Shown one piece after another: positions 40,577 to 50,535 of a stretch of 63,067 bases of DNA; position 1 is the stretch's first letter, and each line of letters opens with the position of its first letter. Source of the stretch: Gammaproteobacteria bacterium. Its GTDB lineage: Bacteria > Pseudomonadota > Gammaproteobacteria > Steroidobacterales > JABDKV01. The notes under the pieces were generated by a model. The model searched no databases and was not told the DNA's origin. It saw only the letters and a list, made by a program, of their open reading frames with translations. The position numbers and the translations under genes are program-made. The stretch is from positions 1 through 63,067 of the forward strand of contig JAHEKH010000004.1 in NCBI GenBank assembly GCA_024638445.1. Reading direction: 5' to 3'.

Positions 40577-40600
40577 CCCCGTTCCCTTGCAGGAACGGGG
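40577..40600. terminator. hairpin between convergent genes, likely terminator
   Basis: CCCCGTTCC-CTTGCA-GGAACGGGG between the acyl-CoA dehydrogenase stop and the convergent VPLPA-CTERM gene; weak T-tract. Confidence 0.6.
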
Positions 40601-40654
40601 CCCCTCCCCAACTCGCGGTATTCTTGTTGTTGTTATCGAAAGAGCGCGACAGGG

Positions 40655-41341
40655 TTAAACGGCGGACCGGCGGCGGACCAGTCCGAAACTCAGCAGGGCG
40701 GTAATAAACAGCGGCAAGGCGGCCGGCACGGGCACCACGCGGGCTTCGAAATCGATATTGTCGATGGCTCCGGATCCACCCATGTTGACGACGATGCGTT
40801 TGACGTCGACTACGTTGAACACCACCTGGCCCCACATGTTGTCGCCGCCGGTATCCGGCACGAAAAACGGAATCGGAATCAGGTTGTTTTCGTCGTCGTA
40901 CAACTCGATCGCATAACCCGGATCGGCTTCGACACCCTCGACATCGAAGAAATCGATGCTCCGCAACAGCACGCCCTCAACGAAGCTGATGATGAACTGC
41001 CCGGAGGGGCGCGACCCTTCATCGTCGGGATTGTCGCAGGACAAAGCATCGCAGGTATGGTTTTCCTGCAGGATGAGCAGGTTGCCCGGTGAGGCGGCGC
41101 CCAGTACGGGGTTGTCGAAAGGCGAAGCCAGGTCGGTGTCGCCACCGGTCGGGTTACGGGAATCGAACACTACCGCCACGTCCGGACCGGCACCGAAATT
41201 GATTGCCTGGATACTCACGCCCAGCGTCGAGTACTCATTATCGATGATAGTCCCGGCGTCGAAAGTCTCGAAATCGAGCACAGTTGCGTTGGCGGTTACT
41301 GCCGCAAGACCCAGCACAGCAGCAAGCAGAATTCTTTTCAT
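40655..41341 (-). CDS. secreted protein with VPLPA/PEP-CTERM-like sorting signal
   Basis: MKRILLAAVLGLAAVTANA signal; C-terminus VVPVPAALPLFITALLSFGLVRRRSAV. Confidence 0.82.
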   Translation of the reverse strand: MKRILLAAVLGLAAVTANATVLDFETFDAGTIIDNEYSTLGVSIQAINFGAGPDVAVVFDSRNPTGGDTDLASPFDNPVLGAASPGNLLILQENHTCDALSCDNPDDEGSRPSGQFIISFVEGVLLRSIDFFDVEGVEADPGYAIELYDDENNLIPIPFFVPDTGGDNMWGQVVFNVVDVKRIVVNMGGSGAIDNIDFEARVVPVPAALPLFITALLSFGLVRRRSAV

Positions 41342-41536
41342 TTTTGAATAACCTTTATGTCAACAATGAAGTCATGGCAACAGCCGTCTGTCTAACCCAG
41401 CAAGAATCGCGCCATTACGGAATGAAAGAGGACGATCAAGGGTTTAGAAAATATCGTATGACTTGACAGTAAATTACCCCGACACCCGCGCTGGTCTATA
41501 CTCCTGCGACTTGTCATAAAAAAACGGAACACGACA

Positions 41537-42232
41537 GTGGCAAATATTGTGATTACCGGCGCAAACCGCGGCATCGGCCTGGAACTGGCGCGAAGCTATC
41601 TGCGCGAAGACAACCGGGTGTTTGCGGCATGCCGCCAGCCGGAGAAAGCGGGCGACCTGGCAAAGCTCGCCGAGAGTTCCGATGGACAGCTCAGCATTCA
41701 CCCGCTCGATGTAACCAGTTCAGAGCAGCGCGAAGCCATGACAGCGATGCTGGGCGACACCGCGGTAGACATCCTGGTAAACAACGCGGGCGTCTACCCG
41801 CACAAGGGGCTCGGGTTCGGCGAACTGGATGAAGATGACTGGTTACGCGGCCTGCACGTCAATACGGTAGCGCCGATGATGATGACGCAGGCCTTGCTCG
41901 ACAATATCCTGGCAGGTGACCGGCGGCTCGTGGCTTCCGTGACCTCCAAGATGGGCAGCATTGCCGACAACACGTCGGGCGGGTCGTATGCCTACCGCGC
42001 CTCCAAATCGGCACTGAACTCGGCGATGAGATCGCTCGCCATCGACCTCGAAAAACGCGGCGTCACGGTAATACTGCTGCATCCCGGCTGGGTGCGCACC
42101 GACATGGGCGGCGAAGGCGGCCTGATATCGACCGAAGAATCCGTGTCGTGCTTACGCGGCGTGCTCGATCGCGCCGGCCCCGGCGAAACCGGATCCTTTT
42201 TCGACCGCGATGGGTCGATTATTCCCTGGTAA
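41537..42232 (+). CDS. SDR family oxidoreductase
   Basis: NIVITGANRGIGLELARSYL, ILVNNAGVYP, YAYRASKSALNSAMRSLAIDLEKRGVTVILLHPGWVRTDMGG. Confidence 0.95.
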   Translation: MANIVITGANRGIGLELARSYLREDNRVFAACRQPEKAGDLAKLAESSDGQLSIHPLDVTSSEQREAMTAMLGDTAVDILVNNAGVYPHKGLGFGELDEDDWLRGLHVNTVAPMMMTQALLDNILAGDRRLVASVTSKMGSIADNTSGGSYAYRASKSALNSAMRSLAIDLEKRGVTVILLHPGWVRTDMGGEGGLISTEESVSCLRGVLDRAGPGETGSFFDRDGSIIPW

Positions 42233-42235
42233 CGG

Positions 42236-42937
42236 CTAGGGCAGATCGAACAGCAGGAACTCGGCGCCGTCGGCGGACTTGAGCCGCAGCGTGCAATCCT
42301 CACTGCCGCAGACTGCTGCGGCGTCGCCCGGCGCCAGCACGATGTCGTTAACCGAAAGGGCGCCACGCGCGTTCTGGATCCAGACATTTCGCCTTGGCTG
42401 GCGGTTGAAAACCACGGGTTCGGGGCGGAGAAGCACCGCTGCGTAGGCGTCGGCGTCCTGCGAAACAACCAGCGACCCGTTGCGGCCATCGCGCGAGGCA
42501 ATCAGGCATAGCTGGTCACGCTTGGCGTCATCGGGAAAATAGCGCTGCTCGTAATGACCCATGCCACTGTCCGCCGGACGTATCCATGCCTGGACGACGT
42601 GCAGCGGCTCGGCGTGCGAGGCGTTACTCTCGCTATGGGTGATACCGGCACCTGCGCCCACGACCTGCACCTCACCACCCATCAACAGCCGCCGCTGACC
42701 GTTATCGTCGCGATAGTCCAGGATTCCGTTGACGATATAGGTGATGATTTCGACAGAACGGTGAGAATGCCGGTCGAATACGATGCCCGGGTCGATGGAA
42801 CGCTCGTCAATGCCCTGCATGCATGAGAAACCGTCCTGCTGGGTCGACTCCTTTTCCTGGATGCAAAAGCCGCTCGACATTCCGTGAGCCAGCCTCAAAG
42901 ACCGCTCCCGCTCGCTGCGAATATGGACGGTTATCAT
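42236..42937 (-). CDS. pirin family protein
   Basis: VFDRHSHRSVEIITYIVNGILDYRDDNGQRRLLMGGEVQVVGAGAGITHSESN. Confidence 0.93.
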   Translation of the reverse strand: MITVHIRSERERSLRLAHGMSSGFCIQEKESTQQDGFSCMQGIDERSIDPGIVFDRHSHRSVEIITYIVNGILDYRDDNGQRRLLMGGEVQVVGAGAGITHSESNASHAEPLHVVQAWIRPADSGMGHYEQRYFPDDAKRDQLCLIASRDGRNGSLVVSQDADAYAAVLLRPEPVVFNRQPRRNVWIQNARGALSVNDIVLAPGDAAAVCGSEDCTLRLKSADGAEFLLFDLP

Positions 42938-42953
42938 TTCCAGATTCTAGACC

Positions 42954-44468
42954 ATGCCGCTCCATACGGCCTCCCGGAAACGGCCCGCGGTGGCAGGAAA
43001 CAGGGGGATTGCTCATACTGACGAGACGGCCGACAGGAACCCACGCTTGAATTCAGACGACTCATTCCAGCGCGGCGAAGCGCTGCTGCGTAAAGGCAGG
43101 ACAACCGAAGCTGCCGCCTGTTACCGGCAGGCACTGGCTGATAATGCTGCCGATCATCGCGCGTTACACCGTCTCGGGGCCCTGGCGCTGCAGGGAGGAG
43201 ACCTGCGGGCAGGCGAATCGTTGCTGCGTTCGGCTGTCGACCTGGCGCCAGCGGCACCGGAATACCGGCTCAGCCTCGGCACCCTGCTGCAGCGTAGCGG
43301 CCGGCCACGAAAAGCGCTGGCAGAATTTCGCGCGGCGACCGAGGCCGATCCCGAGTTTTTTCCAGCGCATTTCCGCCTGGCGGTATTCTTTCACCGGGTG
43401 GGTGAAACGGACGAAGCGCTCCGGCATTACCAAACGGCGCATACGCTCAACCCAAAAGACATTTCCCTGCTGATCAATTACGGAGCTCTGCTCAACCTCG
43501 TCGGGCGCAGCGCCGATGCCGTCCCGCTGTACGAGGAAGCCATCGAACTGGACGCTTCGGTACCGGCCGCGCACGGCAACCTGGGTAACGCGCTGGCGTC
43601 GCTGAACCGGCACGAGGAGGCCATCGCGGCTTTCCAGCGCAGCATTACGCTGCAGCCCGATCAGCCGCAGATGTATGCCAACCTGGGAAGCTGCCTGCTT
43701 CTGGACCGCCGGAATACCGAGGCGCGTCACGCTTTCGAGAACTGCCTGCGCCGTGCACCGGGGGATATCACCGCGCTGGCCATGCTCGCGGCCCTGCACA
43801 GCGCAGCGGGCGATGCAGTCGGCGCTGCGCTGCTCGATTACGACCGCCTGCTCGATATCGGCCCGGTACCGCCTCCGGCAGACACATCACTCGACGAATA
43901 CCTGGCGGCGTTAAAACGCTTCGTTCTCGAGCACCCCACGCTGCAGGCCGATCCCGACAGCCATACCACCCGCGACGGCCAGCAGACCGGCGCCCTGCTG
44001 CCCACCCGGAACCCGGCGATGAATCATTTCGTTGCGGTGCTGCGCCAGCGCGTCGGCGATTACATCGCGCGACGCGCCGCGATCGACTGGAAGCCCATAC
44101 CCGGGTTTGGCCCCCTGTGGCCGCCGCCACGGGGATGGCGGCTGGATATGTGGGCCACGGTGCTGCGCAGCGGCGGGCACCAGCTGTCGCACCTGCACCC
44201 GTCGGGCTGGCTCAGCGGCGTTTTCTATGTGGAGTGCCCGATGGATCCGGACGATACGTCGCAGGAAGGCTGGATAGAATTCGGCCAGCCACCACCGGGT
44301 ATCACGCTCGAACGACAGCCCGCCGTGCACCGGCACCAGCCGGTCAACGGCGAACTGGTCCTATTCCCCTCGTATTTCTCCCACCGCACCTTGCCGCTCG
44401 GGCGCGACCGCCCGCGGATCAGTATTGCCTTCGATGTCATTCCGCGACGTGAGCGAAACGCGGGCTGA
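42954..44468 (+). CDS. TPR protein fused to a putative 2OG-Fe(II) oxygenase domain
   Basis: Several TPRs (GEALLRKGRTTEAAACYRQALADNAADHRALHRLG...), C-terminus HQLSHLHPSGWLSGVFYVECP...ELVLFPSYFSHRTLPLGRDRPRISIAFDV. True start may be downstream (~43047). Confidence 0.85.
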   Translation: MPLHTASRKRPAVAGNRGIAHTDETADRNPRLNSDDSFQRGEALLRKGRTTEAAACYRQALADNAADHRALHRLGALALQGGDLRAGESLLRSAVDLAPAAPEYRLSLGTLLQRSGRPRKALAEFRAATEADPEFFPAHFRLAVFFHRVGETDEALRHYQTAHTLNPKDISLLINYGALLNLVGRSADAVPLYEEAIELDASVPAAHGNLGNALASLNRHEEAIAAFQRSITLQPDQPQMYANLGSCLLLDRRNTEARHAFENCLRRAPGDITALAMLAALHSAAGDAVGAALLDYDRLLDIGPVPPPADTSLDEYLAALKRFVLEHPTLQADPDSHTTRDGQQTGALLPTRNPAMNHFVAVLRQRVGDYIARRAAIDWKPIPGFGPLWPPPRGWRLDMWATVLRSGGHQLSHLHPSGWLSGVFYVECPMDPDDTSQEGWIEFGQPPPGITLERQPAVHRHQPVNGELVLFPSYFSHRTLPLGRDRPRISIAFDVIPRRERNAG

Positions 44469-44528
44469 CCACTGACACAGCTGTCATCGCACAGAAGACA
44501 GCCTGGTAGTGGTCGCAGAGGACGAGCT

Positions 44529-44927
44529 CTAGCTACATCCCGCCTGGGCGCCACCCGCTAACGGCTGGACTGCTGCGCAGCCGTTACCGTTTCCCAGCCA
44601 GCGCGCTGCCGTGGGGATATCGTTATAGATACTGACATTCAGTCCGCGATTGCGCGCACAGGTGGCGAAGAATGCGCTGCCGCTGTTGGGATCGAGAGTG
44701 ACCAGGGCCAGCTTGTGCCTCTGCAGGCGTTCGAGTTGGTCGATTTCCAGCGTTACGAGATAAGCGTCGATTTCCGACATGACGTGTTCGTCGCCATCGC
44801 GCAGGTCGACCAGCGCCGGACGGTCCAGCCGGTCGAGTTCCAGGAGCAGGCGGCTCCAGAAAACCATGTCGCAGGCTTCCTTGCCGACCGACACCAGTGA
44901 AAAACCAGGTTCGTGATGTATTCGCAC
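44529..44927 (-). CDS. STAS/SpoIIAA-like protein
   Basis: EACDMVFWSRLLLELDRLDRPALVDLRDG...LERLQRHKLALVTLDPNSGSAFFATCARNRGLNVSIYNDIPTAARWLG. Confidence 0.6.
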   Translation of the reverse strand: MRIHHEPGFSLVSVGKEACDMVFWSRLLLELDRLDRPALVDLRDGDEHVMSEIDAYLVTLEIDQLERLQRHKLALVTLDPNSGSAFFATCARNRGLNVSIYNDIPTAARWLGNGNGCAAVQPLAGGAQAGCS

Positions 44928-45063
44928 TGAAATAATCCCTTGTTGTCGCGCAGGGAGAGGGATGGCCCGGCATCCCTGCCGGAACCCGGAACCCCGCGCC
45001 CAAAATCCTTCTTGGCCGGGCTACATGACGCCACATGAGCCGCGCCAATCCAATTCGTGTGGC

Positions 45064-45085
45064 TGCCTAGGCAGATTTACCTAGG
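45064..45085. promoter_or_regulatory. candidate operator: paired CCTAGG sites
   Basis: TGCCTAGGCA palindrome (45064-45073) and a second CCTAGG at 45080-45085, upstream of the minus-strand STAS-like gene. Confidence 0.35.
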
Positions 45086-45112
45086 GCAACACAGCACGAT
45101 AAATCAACTATT

Positions 45113-45739
45113 TCAGGAGCCTAGCCCAATGGACCTGGCGAGCCGGGCGAGGTCCGCAACGGAGCGCGCGGCGGTCTTTTCCATAATCCTGGCCCTGTGG
45201 TGGTCCACGGTGCGATGGCTGATACCCAGTTCGCGGGCAATCTCCTTGCTGGACATGGCTCCGGCGCCGGAAATCACCAGGCGCATGACCTCGAGTTCGC
45301 GCCCGGTCAACCGCTCGAATCGCAGCCTCACCGCTTCCTGCCGGCCGCGTTCATCGCGGACCTGGCTGTCGATCGCAAATGCCTCCCTGACGCGCTCGAG
45401 CAATATCTCGAGCTTGAAGGGTTTCTCGAGAAAATCGACGGCCCCGGCCTTGATCGCCTGGACAGACTGTGGAATGTCGCCCTGCCCGGTAATGAAAATG
45501 ATCGGAATTTCGATTCCTGCCTCGCCAAGTGCCTGCTGGAGTTCGAGTCCGGTCATCCCGGGCATACTCAGGTCAAGCAGCAAACAACCCGGCCGCTCAA
45601 TGTCATAAGCTTCGAGAAATTGTCCGGCAGATTCAAAAGTGGTCACCGAATAACCACGCTTGCCGAGGGCGCTGGACAGGGAACGCCGGACCGCGGGATC
45701 GTCATCGACCAGGAAAATCGTCTGCTCGTGTTCGGTCAC
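45113..45739 (-). CDS. FixJ-family response regulator (REC + LuxR HTH)
   Basis: IFLVDDDPAVRRSL, CLLLDLSMPGMTGLELQ, GAVDFLEKPF; LTGRELEVMRLVISGAGAMSSKEIARELGISHRTVDHHRARIMEK. Confidence 0.95.
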   Translation of the reverse strand: MTEHEQTIFLVDDDPAVRRSLSSALGKRGYSVTTFESAGQFLEAYDIERPGCLLLDLSMPGMTGLELQQALGEAGIEIPIIFITGQGDIPQSVQAIKAGAVDFLEKPFKLEILLERVREAFAIDSQVRDERGRQEAVRLRFERLTGRELEVMRLVISGAGAMSSKEIARELGISHRTVDHHRARIMEKTAARSVADLARLARSIGLGS

Positions 45740-46866
45740 GATGGGTCTCCCGCCGCTGCCGGCAGCGACACCCGGAACCCGCCGGCAGCGCGGGTGCTCA
45801 GGTTGCCGTTATGAGCAGCGATAATCCGCCGGCACACTGCGTAATCGAGACCCGCCCAGCCTGCCGCGCCACCCGCCAGCGGCTGAAAGGTTGGATCGGT
45901 CTGTTCGAAGCGGATGGCCGGGGCGATAACATCGATTGACACCTGGCCCTCATCGTAACGGGTCCGCAGCACAACAAGCCCGTAGCTCTTATCATCGGTT
46001 ACAGCATCCTTCGCGAGGTTAATCAACCCGACCAGCGCATGCAGCATCAGCGTGCGCGCCAGTGCCACGAGCGGCAGCTCGTCACTCAGGTTCATTTCTA
46101 TCCCCGCGCCGACCGACGGAGTATCGGGGGCGGCGTTTTGTGCTGCCTCGATCACCAGGCGATTAACATCGGTGGCCTCCCGTTCAGCGATGCTGTCCCT
46201 GTAGTCCTGGCGAAAACGGCTGATGATGCTGCTTGCCCGGAATGCCTGTTGACTGGCCTCCTCCAGGTCAGCGAGCAAATCCTGGTGATCACCCGGAATG
46301 ATGCCGGCGGTCGATGCGGCTGCATCGCAGTGAAGCGTCACTGCTGTTAGCGGTTGGTTCATTTCGTGCGCGAGGCGATTACCGATCTCCGCCAGCGCCA
46401 GCTGGCGCCAGGCCGGAAACCCGTCACGGGTCGCTCCAGGCACAGCACCATTCGCAGGATTGACGATGACAAGGGTCCACGTGCCATCGTCGCGCTCGAT
46501 GTGCTGCAGCGAAACGCTGGTAACCAGCAGACGACCCGACGAGGTCTTCATGAGATGACTTCGACAGGCGTCAACCTGTTCGCTGACCACTGAGGGAAGC
46601 AACTCATCCAGGGTGCGTTCCAGGAATTCGCTTTCCGCATAGTCGAACGCGGCCAGCGCAGCTTCGTTGTTATAGACCACGTGACCGTCCGGTGCACACA
46701 CGAAAACGGCTGCGCGTGACGCGCCCAGCAATCCTTGCAGGATCCCCGGCCCGGATTGGCCCGTCACAGACCATTCTCCGTGTGGCAATGGGACGAACAG
46801 GAGCTGCCTGGCCCGGTTAATGGGTTGAGGTACGAAGTCAAACTGCAAAGCACGTCGCGAATCCAT
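45736..46866 (-). CDS. PAS-containing sensor histidine kinase with degenerate ATP-binding boxes
   Basis: PAS-like N-terminus; H-box RLAHEMNQPLTAVTLH; N-box reads NLAKDAV and the G1 position reads DVIAPAIRF; overlaps the RR gene. Confidence 0.85.
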   Translation of the reverse strand: MDSRRALQFDFVPQPINRARQLLFVPLPHGEWSVTGQSGPGILQGLLGASRAAVFVCAPDGHVVYNNEAALAAFDYAESEFLERTLDELLPSVVSEQVDACRSHLMKTSSGRLLVTSVSLQHIERDDGTWTLVIVNPANGAVPGATRDGFPAWRQLALAEIGNRLAHEMNQPLTAVTLHCDAAASTAGIIPGDHQDLLADLEEASQQAFRASSIISRFRQDYRDSIAEREATDVNRLVIEAAQNAAPDTPSVGAGIEMNLSDELPLVALARTLMLHALVGLINLAKDAVTDDKSYGLVVLRTRYDEGQVSIDVIAPAIRFEQTDPTFQPLAGGAAGWAGLDYAVCRRIIAAHNGNLSTRAAGGFRVSLPAAAGDPS

Positions 46867-46925
46867 CGCTGCTGTCGCGGTTCTTATTATGCATGCTGCG
46901 TGGCAAACCCGTCATACCCGGCGGC

Positions 46926-49900
46926 TCAGGCCGACTGACGCCGTTTTTTCCGGGGATCGAGCTGACGCCGCACGACGCTCAGAAGGTCAGAGGGTTTGAA
47001 CGGCTTGGCAAGAAATACCGCGTCGGCCGGGAGATCCTTTCCAACTGACCCGTCGCGATGCCCCGAAATAAATAACAGGCAGGCAGTGGGGCATCGCTGG
47101 AGCACTCGGCGAGCAAGCTGCATGCCGCTCATTCCAGGCAGAACCATGTCAGTCACCAGCAGGTCGACGGGACGGCCATGGGCCGTCAACGCGAGCGCTT
47201 CGCCGGGAGTTGCGGTTGCAGACACCTCGTAACCATGGCTACGCAACGTACTGACGATGGCTGCACGGCTGGCGTCGTCGTCTTCACACAGCAGAACGTG
47301 TTCCGTCCCGTTGAGGTTGGTTGTCGGGGTCGGGACCGGCTCGATATTTACCGGCCGGGCGGCCGGGACACTGAGCTGGACCGGGAGCATCACGGTAAAT
47401 GTAGTGCCGCTCTGCGGCCGGCTTTCTACCTCGATGTGACCACCGGACTGCACGACAATGCCATGGACGGATGCCAGCCCCAGCCCGGTGCCCTTACCTT
47501 TGGTCTTGGTCGTAAAGAACGGATCGAATACCCGCGCAAGCACTTCGGGGTCCATACCCACGCCATTGTCGCGCACCGTAATTTCGACGTACTCGCCGGG
47601 GCCCGGCTGCAACATTTCGTCCGTCACGTTCCTGCACGAGACGCCGAGGACTATTTCGCCGCCGTCGGGCAGGGCGTCGCGGGCGTTCAGCACCAGGTTC
47701 ATAACGACCTGCTCGAGCTGACTCGGGTCCACGCGAACTTGCGGCAGCTGCAGCGGCGGTGTCCAGGTCAGCTCGATACTTTCGGGTAAGAGCTGTTTCA
47801 GCATTGGTAGCAGGTCACCAATAATGCTGCGCATATCGACAAGTCGAGGCATCAGCACCTGGCGGCGGCTGAACGCCAGTAACTGCCGGGTCAATGCCGC
47901 TGCCCGCTCGCTGCACTCGATAATACCCTCGAGGTGCGCGTCCGAATCCGCGTCACCCTCACGCAGCTTGTTCTGCGCCTGCTCGGCATGACCCAGCACT
48001 GCGGTCAGGACATTGTTGAAGTCATGCGCTATCCCACCGGCGAGACGGCCAACCGCTTCGAGGCGCGATGACTCCATCAGGCTGCGCTCCATCAGGGCAC
48101 GCTCGCGTTCTGCCTTTTTGCGGTTTTCGATCTCCGCGCGCAGGGCGCGTGCGTTGCGCTCCAAGGACGCCAGGCGCAGCCGATGAAGGGCAAAAAACAG
48201 CAACAGAAGCAACAACGCAGCGACGATGCGGAACCAGGTCGTCTGGTAAAACTTCGCTGCAACCTCAAACCGGATCGGCTGGTCCAGCTGACGCGATATC
48301 CCGTCACCGTTCACCGCAGCAAGCTGGAAATCGTAGGTACCTGGCGGAACCTTGGTGAAAAATGCCGTTCGCCGGTTACCGGCATCGACCCACTCATCCT
48401 GGTAGCCGGCCAGCCGGTAGCGGAACTGGACTCGCTCGGGTTCACGCAGGGAGATACCGGTGTACTCGACCGTAATGTCCTGGATACCGGAGGGCACGTG
48501 CAGCGGCGAAACCACCTGCAGCGGATGATTGTCGAGTATCACCTGCTCAACATGTACGGTCGGTGGTAACGACTCGGGGCCCAGTTCGCGCGGATCGGCA
48601 ACAACGAGCCCCCGCACCGTGGGAAACCACATTTTCCCCCGGTCATCGACTGCGGCACCGGGCCCGTTTGTTTCCGGGCTACCGAGAAACCGTGGCACCA
48701 TTTCGTCGCGCCCGGCCACCGCGTTATTGGCGATACGGACCGGAATGACCATCACGCCGCGATTCGAATTTATCCAGAGACGGCCGGCATCGTCTTCCAG
48801 AATACCGCCGAGGGAAAGCTCGCTCAGTCCCTCGCTGCGACCGATACGCGCCAGTACCCCGTCGCGGATACGAACCAGGCCCTTGCCATAAGTCGAGAGC
48901 CACAGGGTTCCGGATGCGTCCTGGTACAGGGACCGTAGCTCGCTGTCGAGCCATGGGTTGTCTTCACCGATCAGCTCGAATCCGGTTTCGCCAGCCGTGC
49001 TGAATACCCGACCGACCAGGCCCGTACCGGTAAACCAGATTGACCCATCGATAGCCTGCAGCCTGGGATGAAGCCTGCCTTCGACTCCCGACAACGGTCG
49101 GGGCTCGAAACGGTTACCGTCGAATACCTGCAGCCCGGCATCGCCACCGAACCACAGCCGGCCATCCGCAGCCTCCACCACGCCGCCGGACGCGCCGACC
49201 TCAAAGACGTCTGCGTTGAAACCGTCATCCACCGAGCCTTGCAGCCGATAGGTGCTACCGGCATCAGCGAACCAGGCCGCTCCACCGGCGACGCCCAGCA
49301 GCGTCGCGCTGGCCGGAACCGACAACTGCGATGGCGCATCGAGGCGGGCAAAGGAACCATCCTTTGCATATACGAACCAGCCGTCCTGGCCCTGGAGCCA
49401 GACCCCTCCCTGTTTATCCGCCGCCAGGTGCAGCACGCTGCCGTACTGGAGTCCGCGCGGGTCTTCGAACTGGGAGAACGGCACCCGTGAAATACGGATC
49501 AGGCCAAAAGTATTGGTGCCAACCCACAGCTCACCTGCGCGATCCAGCCGTAGCGCGGTAACTCCGCTGCCCAGGGATTCATCGTCATGCGGCAGGTGTA
49601 TCCGCTCCGGCGCCGCGGTTGGGTTTGCAGTATCGAACCCATACAGGCCCGAAACTGCACCGACAAAGAGGGTTCCATTCGCATCCATGACCGCCGAGTA
49701 AACCGTCTCTCTCAATGCATGCACCGGGTTCACGCGCCTGCCGTCGAAATACCCCAGCCCATGATGCGCTGCCAGCCACAAGCGCCCCGTGTCGTCGAGG
49801 GCCAGTCCACGCGCATCCCGCGCAGCCGGGCCACCGTCGACCAGTTCGAACCCCTCGCCGCTGTTGCGCAGCAGACCACGCTCGGTCGCGGCCCACAGGA

Positions 49901-50450
49901 CTCCGTCAGGCGTCGCCAGCAAATCGCCGACGCGTGCTTCCGGCAACCACTCCGGACTCGTTTCCCGTTCCCATACCGGCTGCCCGTCGCGACTGACCAG
50001 TTTCGAGATACCGCCGCCGGCGGCCCACAACACGCCACCGGTCTGCTCGAAGTCCTGCACATCGCCATCCGGCGTGCCGGTATCGAAATGTGTAAAGCCA
50101 CGCTGATCTGCGCGCACGATGCCGCCATCGACGGTGCCGATCCAGAGTTGTTCCTGGTCGTCCTCAAATAGCGACACGAGCTTGTTGGTGCCCAGCTGCG
50201 GTGTATCGTCGACTTCGTAGTTACTGAAGCGAACGCCGTCAAAACGGGTCAGACCGCCATAGGTCGTCACCCACAGGTAGCCATCCCGGGCCTCGATGAC
50301 ATCAGTAACGGTCTGCTGCAACAGGCCATCACGAACGGTCCATCGCTGGTGATTGATGAATTCCGACGCCGCGGGCACCAGGCCGGCGGAGCTGTCGGCC
50401 GAGGCGATAACCCCGAGCGCCAGGACCAGGAAATGAAGCGATTTATCCAT
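46926..50450 (-). CDS. hybrid sensor histidine kinase/response regulator with two-component regulator propeller and Y_Y_Y domain
   Basis: Signal peptide MDKSLHFLVLALGVIASADSSAG; repeated GxLWxGT propeller motifs; GGIAHDFNNVLTAVLGHAEQ; MNLVLNARDALPDGG; DNGVGMDPEV; C-terminal REC VLLCEDDDASRAAI...LLVTDMVLPGMSG. Confidence 0.95.
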   Translation of the reverse strand: MDKSLHFLVLALGVIASADSSAGLVPAASEFINHQRWTVRDGLLQQTVTDVIEARDGYLWVTTYGGLTRFDGVRFSNYEVDDTPQLGTNKLVSLFEDDQEQLWIGTVDGGIVRADQRGFTHFDTGTPDGDVQDFEQTGGVLWAAGGGISKLVSRDGQPVWERETSPEWLPEARVGDLLATPDGVLWAATERGLLRNSGEGFELVDGGPAARDARGLALDDTGRLWLAAHHGLGYFDGRRVNPVHALRETVYSAVMDANGTLFVGAVSGLYGFDTANPTAAPERIHLPHDDESLGSGVTALRLDRAGELWVGTNTFGLIRISRVPFSQFEDPRGLQYGSVLHLAADKQGGVWLQGQDGWFVYAKDGSFARLDAPSQLSVPASATLLGVAGGAAWFADAGSTYRLQGSVDDGFNADVFEVGASGGVVEAADGRLWFGGDAGLQVFDGNRFEPRPLSGVEGRLHPRLQAIDGSIWFTGTGLVGRVFSTAGETGFELIGEDNPWLDSELRSLYQDASGTLWLSTYGKGLVRIRDGVLARIGRSEGLSELSLGGILEDDAGRLWINSNRGVMVIPVRIANNAVAGRDEMVPRFLGSPETNGPGAAVDDRGKMWFPTVRGLVVADPRELGPESLPPTVHVEQVILDNHPLQVVSPLHVPSGIQDITVEYTGISLREPERVQFRYRLAGYQDEWVDAGNRRTAFFTKVPPGTYDFQLAAVNGDGISRQLDQPIRFEVAAKFYQTTWFRIVAALLLLLLFFALHRLRLASLERNARALRAEIENRKKAERERALMERSLMESSRLEAVGRLAGGIAHDFNNVLTAVLGHAEQAQNKLREGDADSDAHLEGIIECSERAAALTRQLLAFSRRQVLMPRLVDMRSIIGDLLPMLKQLLPESIELTWTPPLQLPQVRVDPSQLEQVVMNLVLNARDALPDGGEIVLGVSCRNVTDEMLQPGPGEYVEITVRDNGVGMDPEVLARVFDPFFTTKTKGKGTGLGLASVHGIVVQSGGHIEVESRPQSGTTFTVMLPVQLSVPAARPVNIEPVPTPTTNLNGTEHVLLCEDDDASRAAIVSTLRSHGYEVSATATPGEALALTAHGRPVDLLVTDMVLPGMSGMQLARRVLQRCPTACLLFISGHRDGSVGKDLPADAVFLAKPFKPSDLLSVVRRQLDPRKKRRQSA

Positions 50451-50535
50451 GCGCGGCAGTATTTCTCTTTTGCATGCGCAGAATGCCACAGCGATGGCCC
50501 GGGAACACGCCGCTCCACTCAACGCGGCCCGCCAG

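Noticed and set aside
41464-41505. Sigma70 promoter TTGACA...TATACT upstream of the SDR gene
   Set aside because: The two hexamers are 28 nt apart, too far for a standard promoter; either could be chance.
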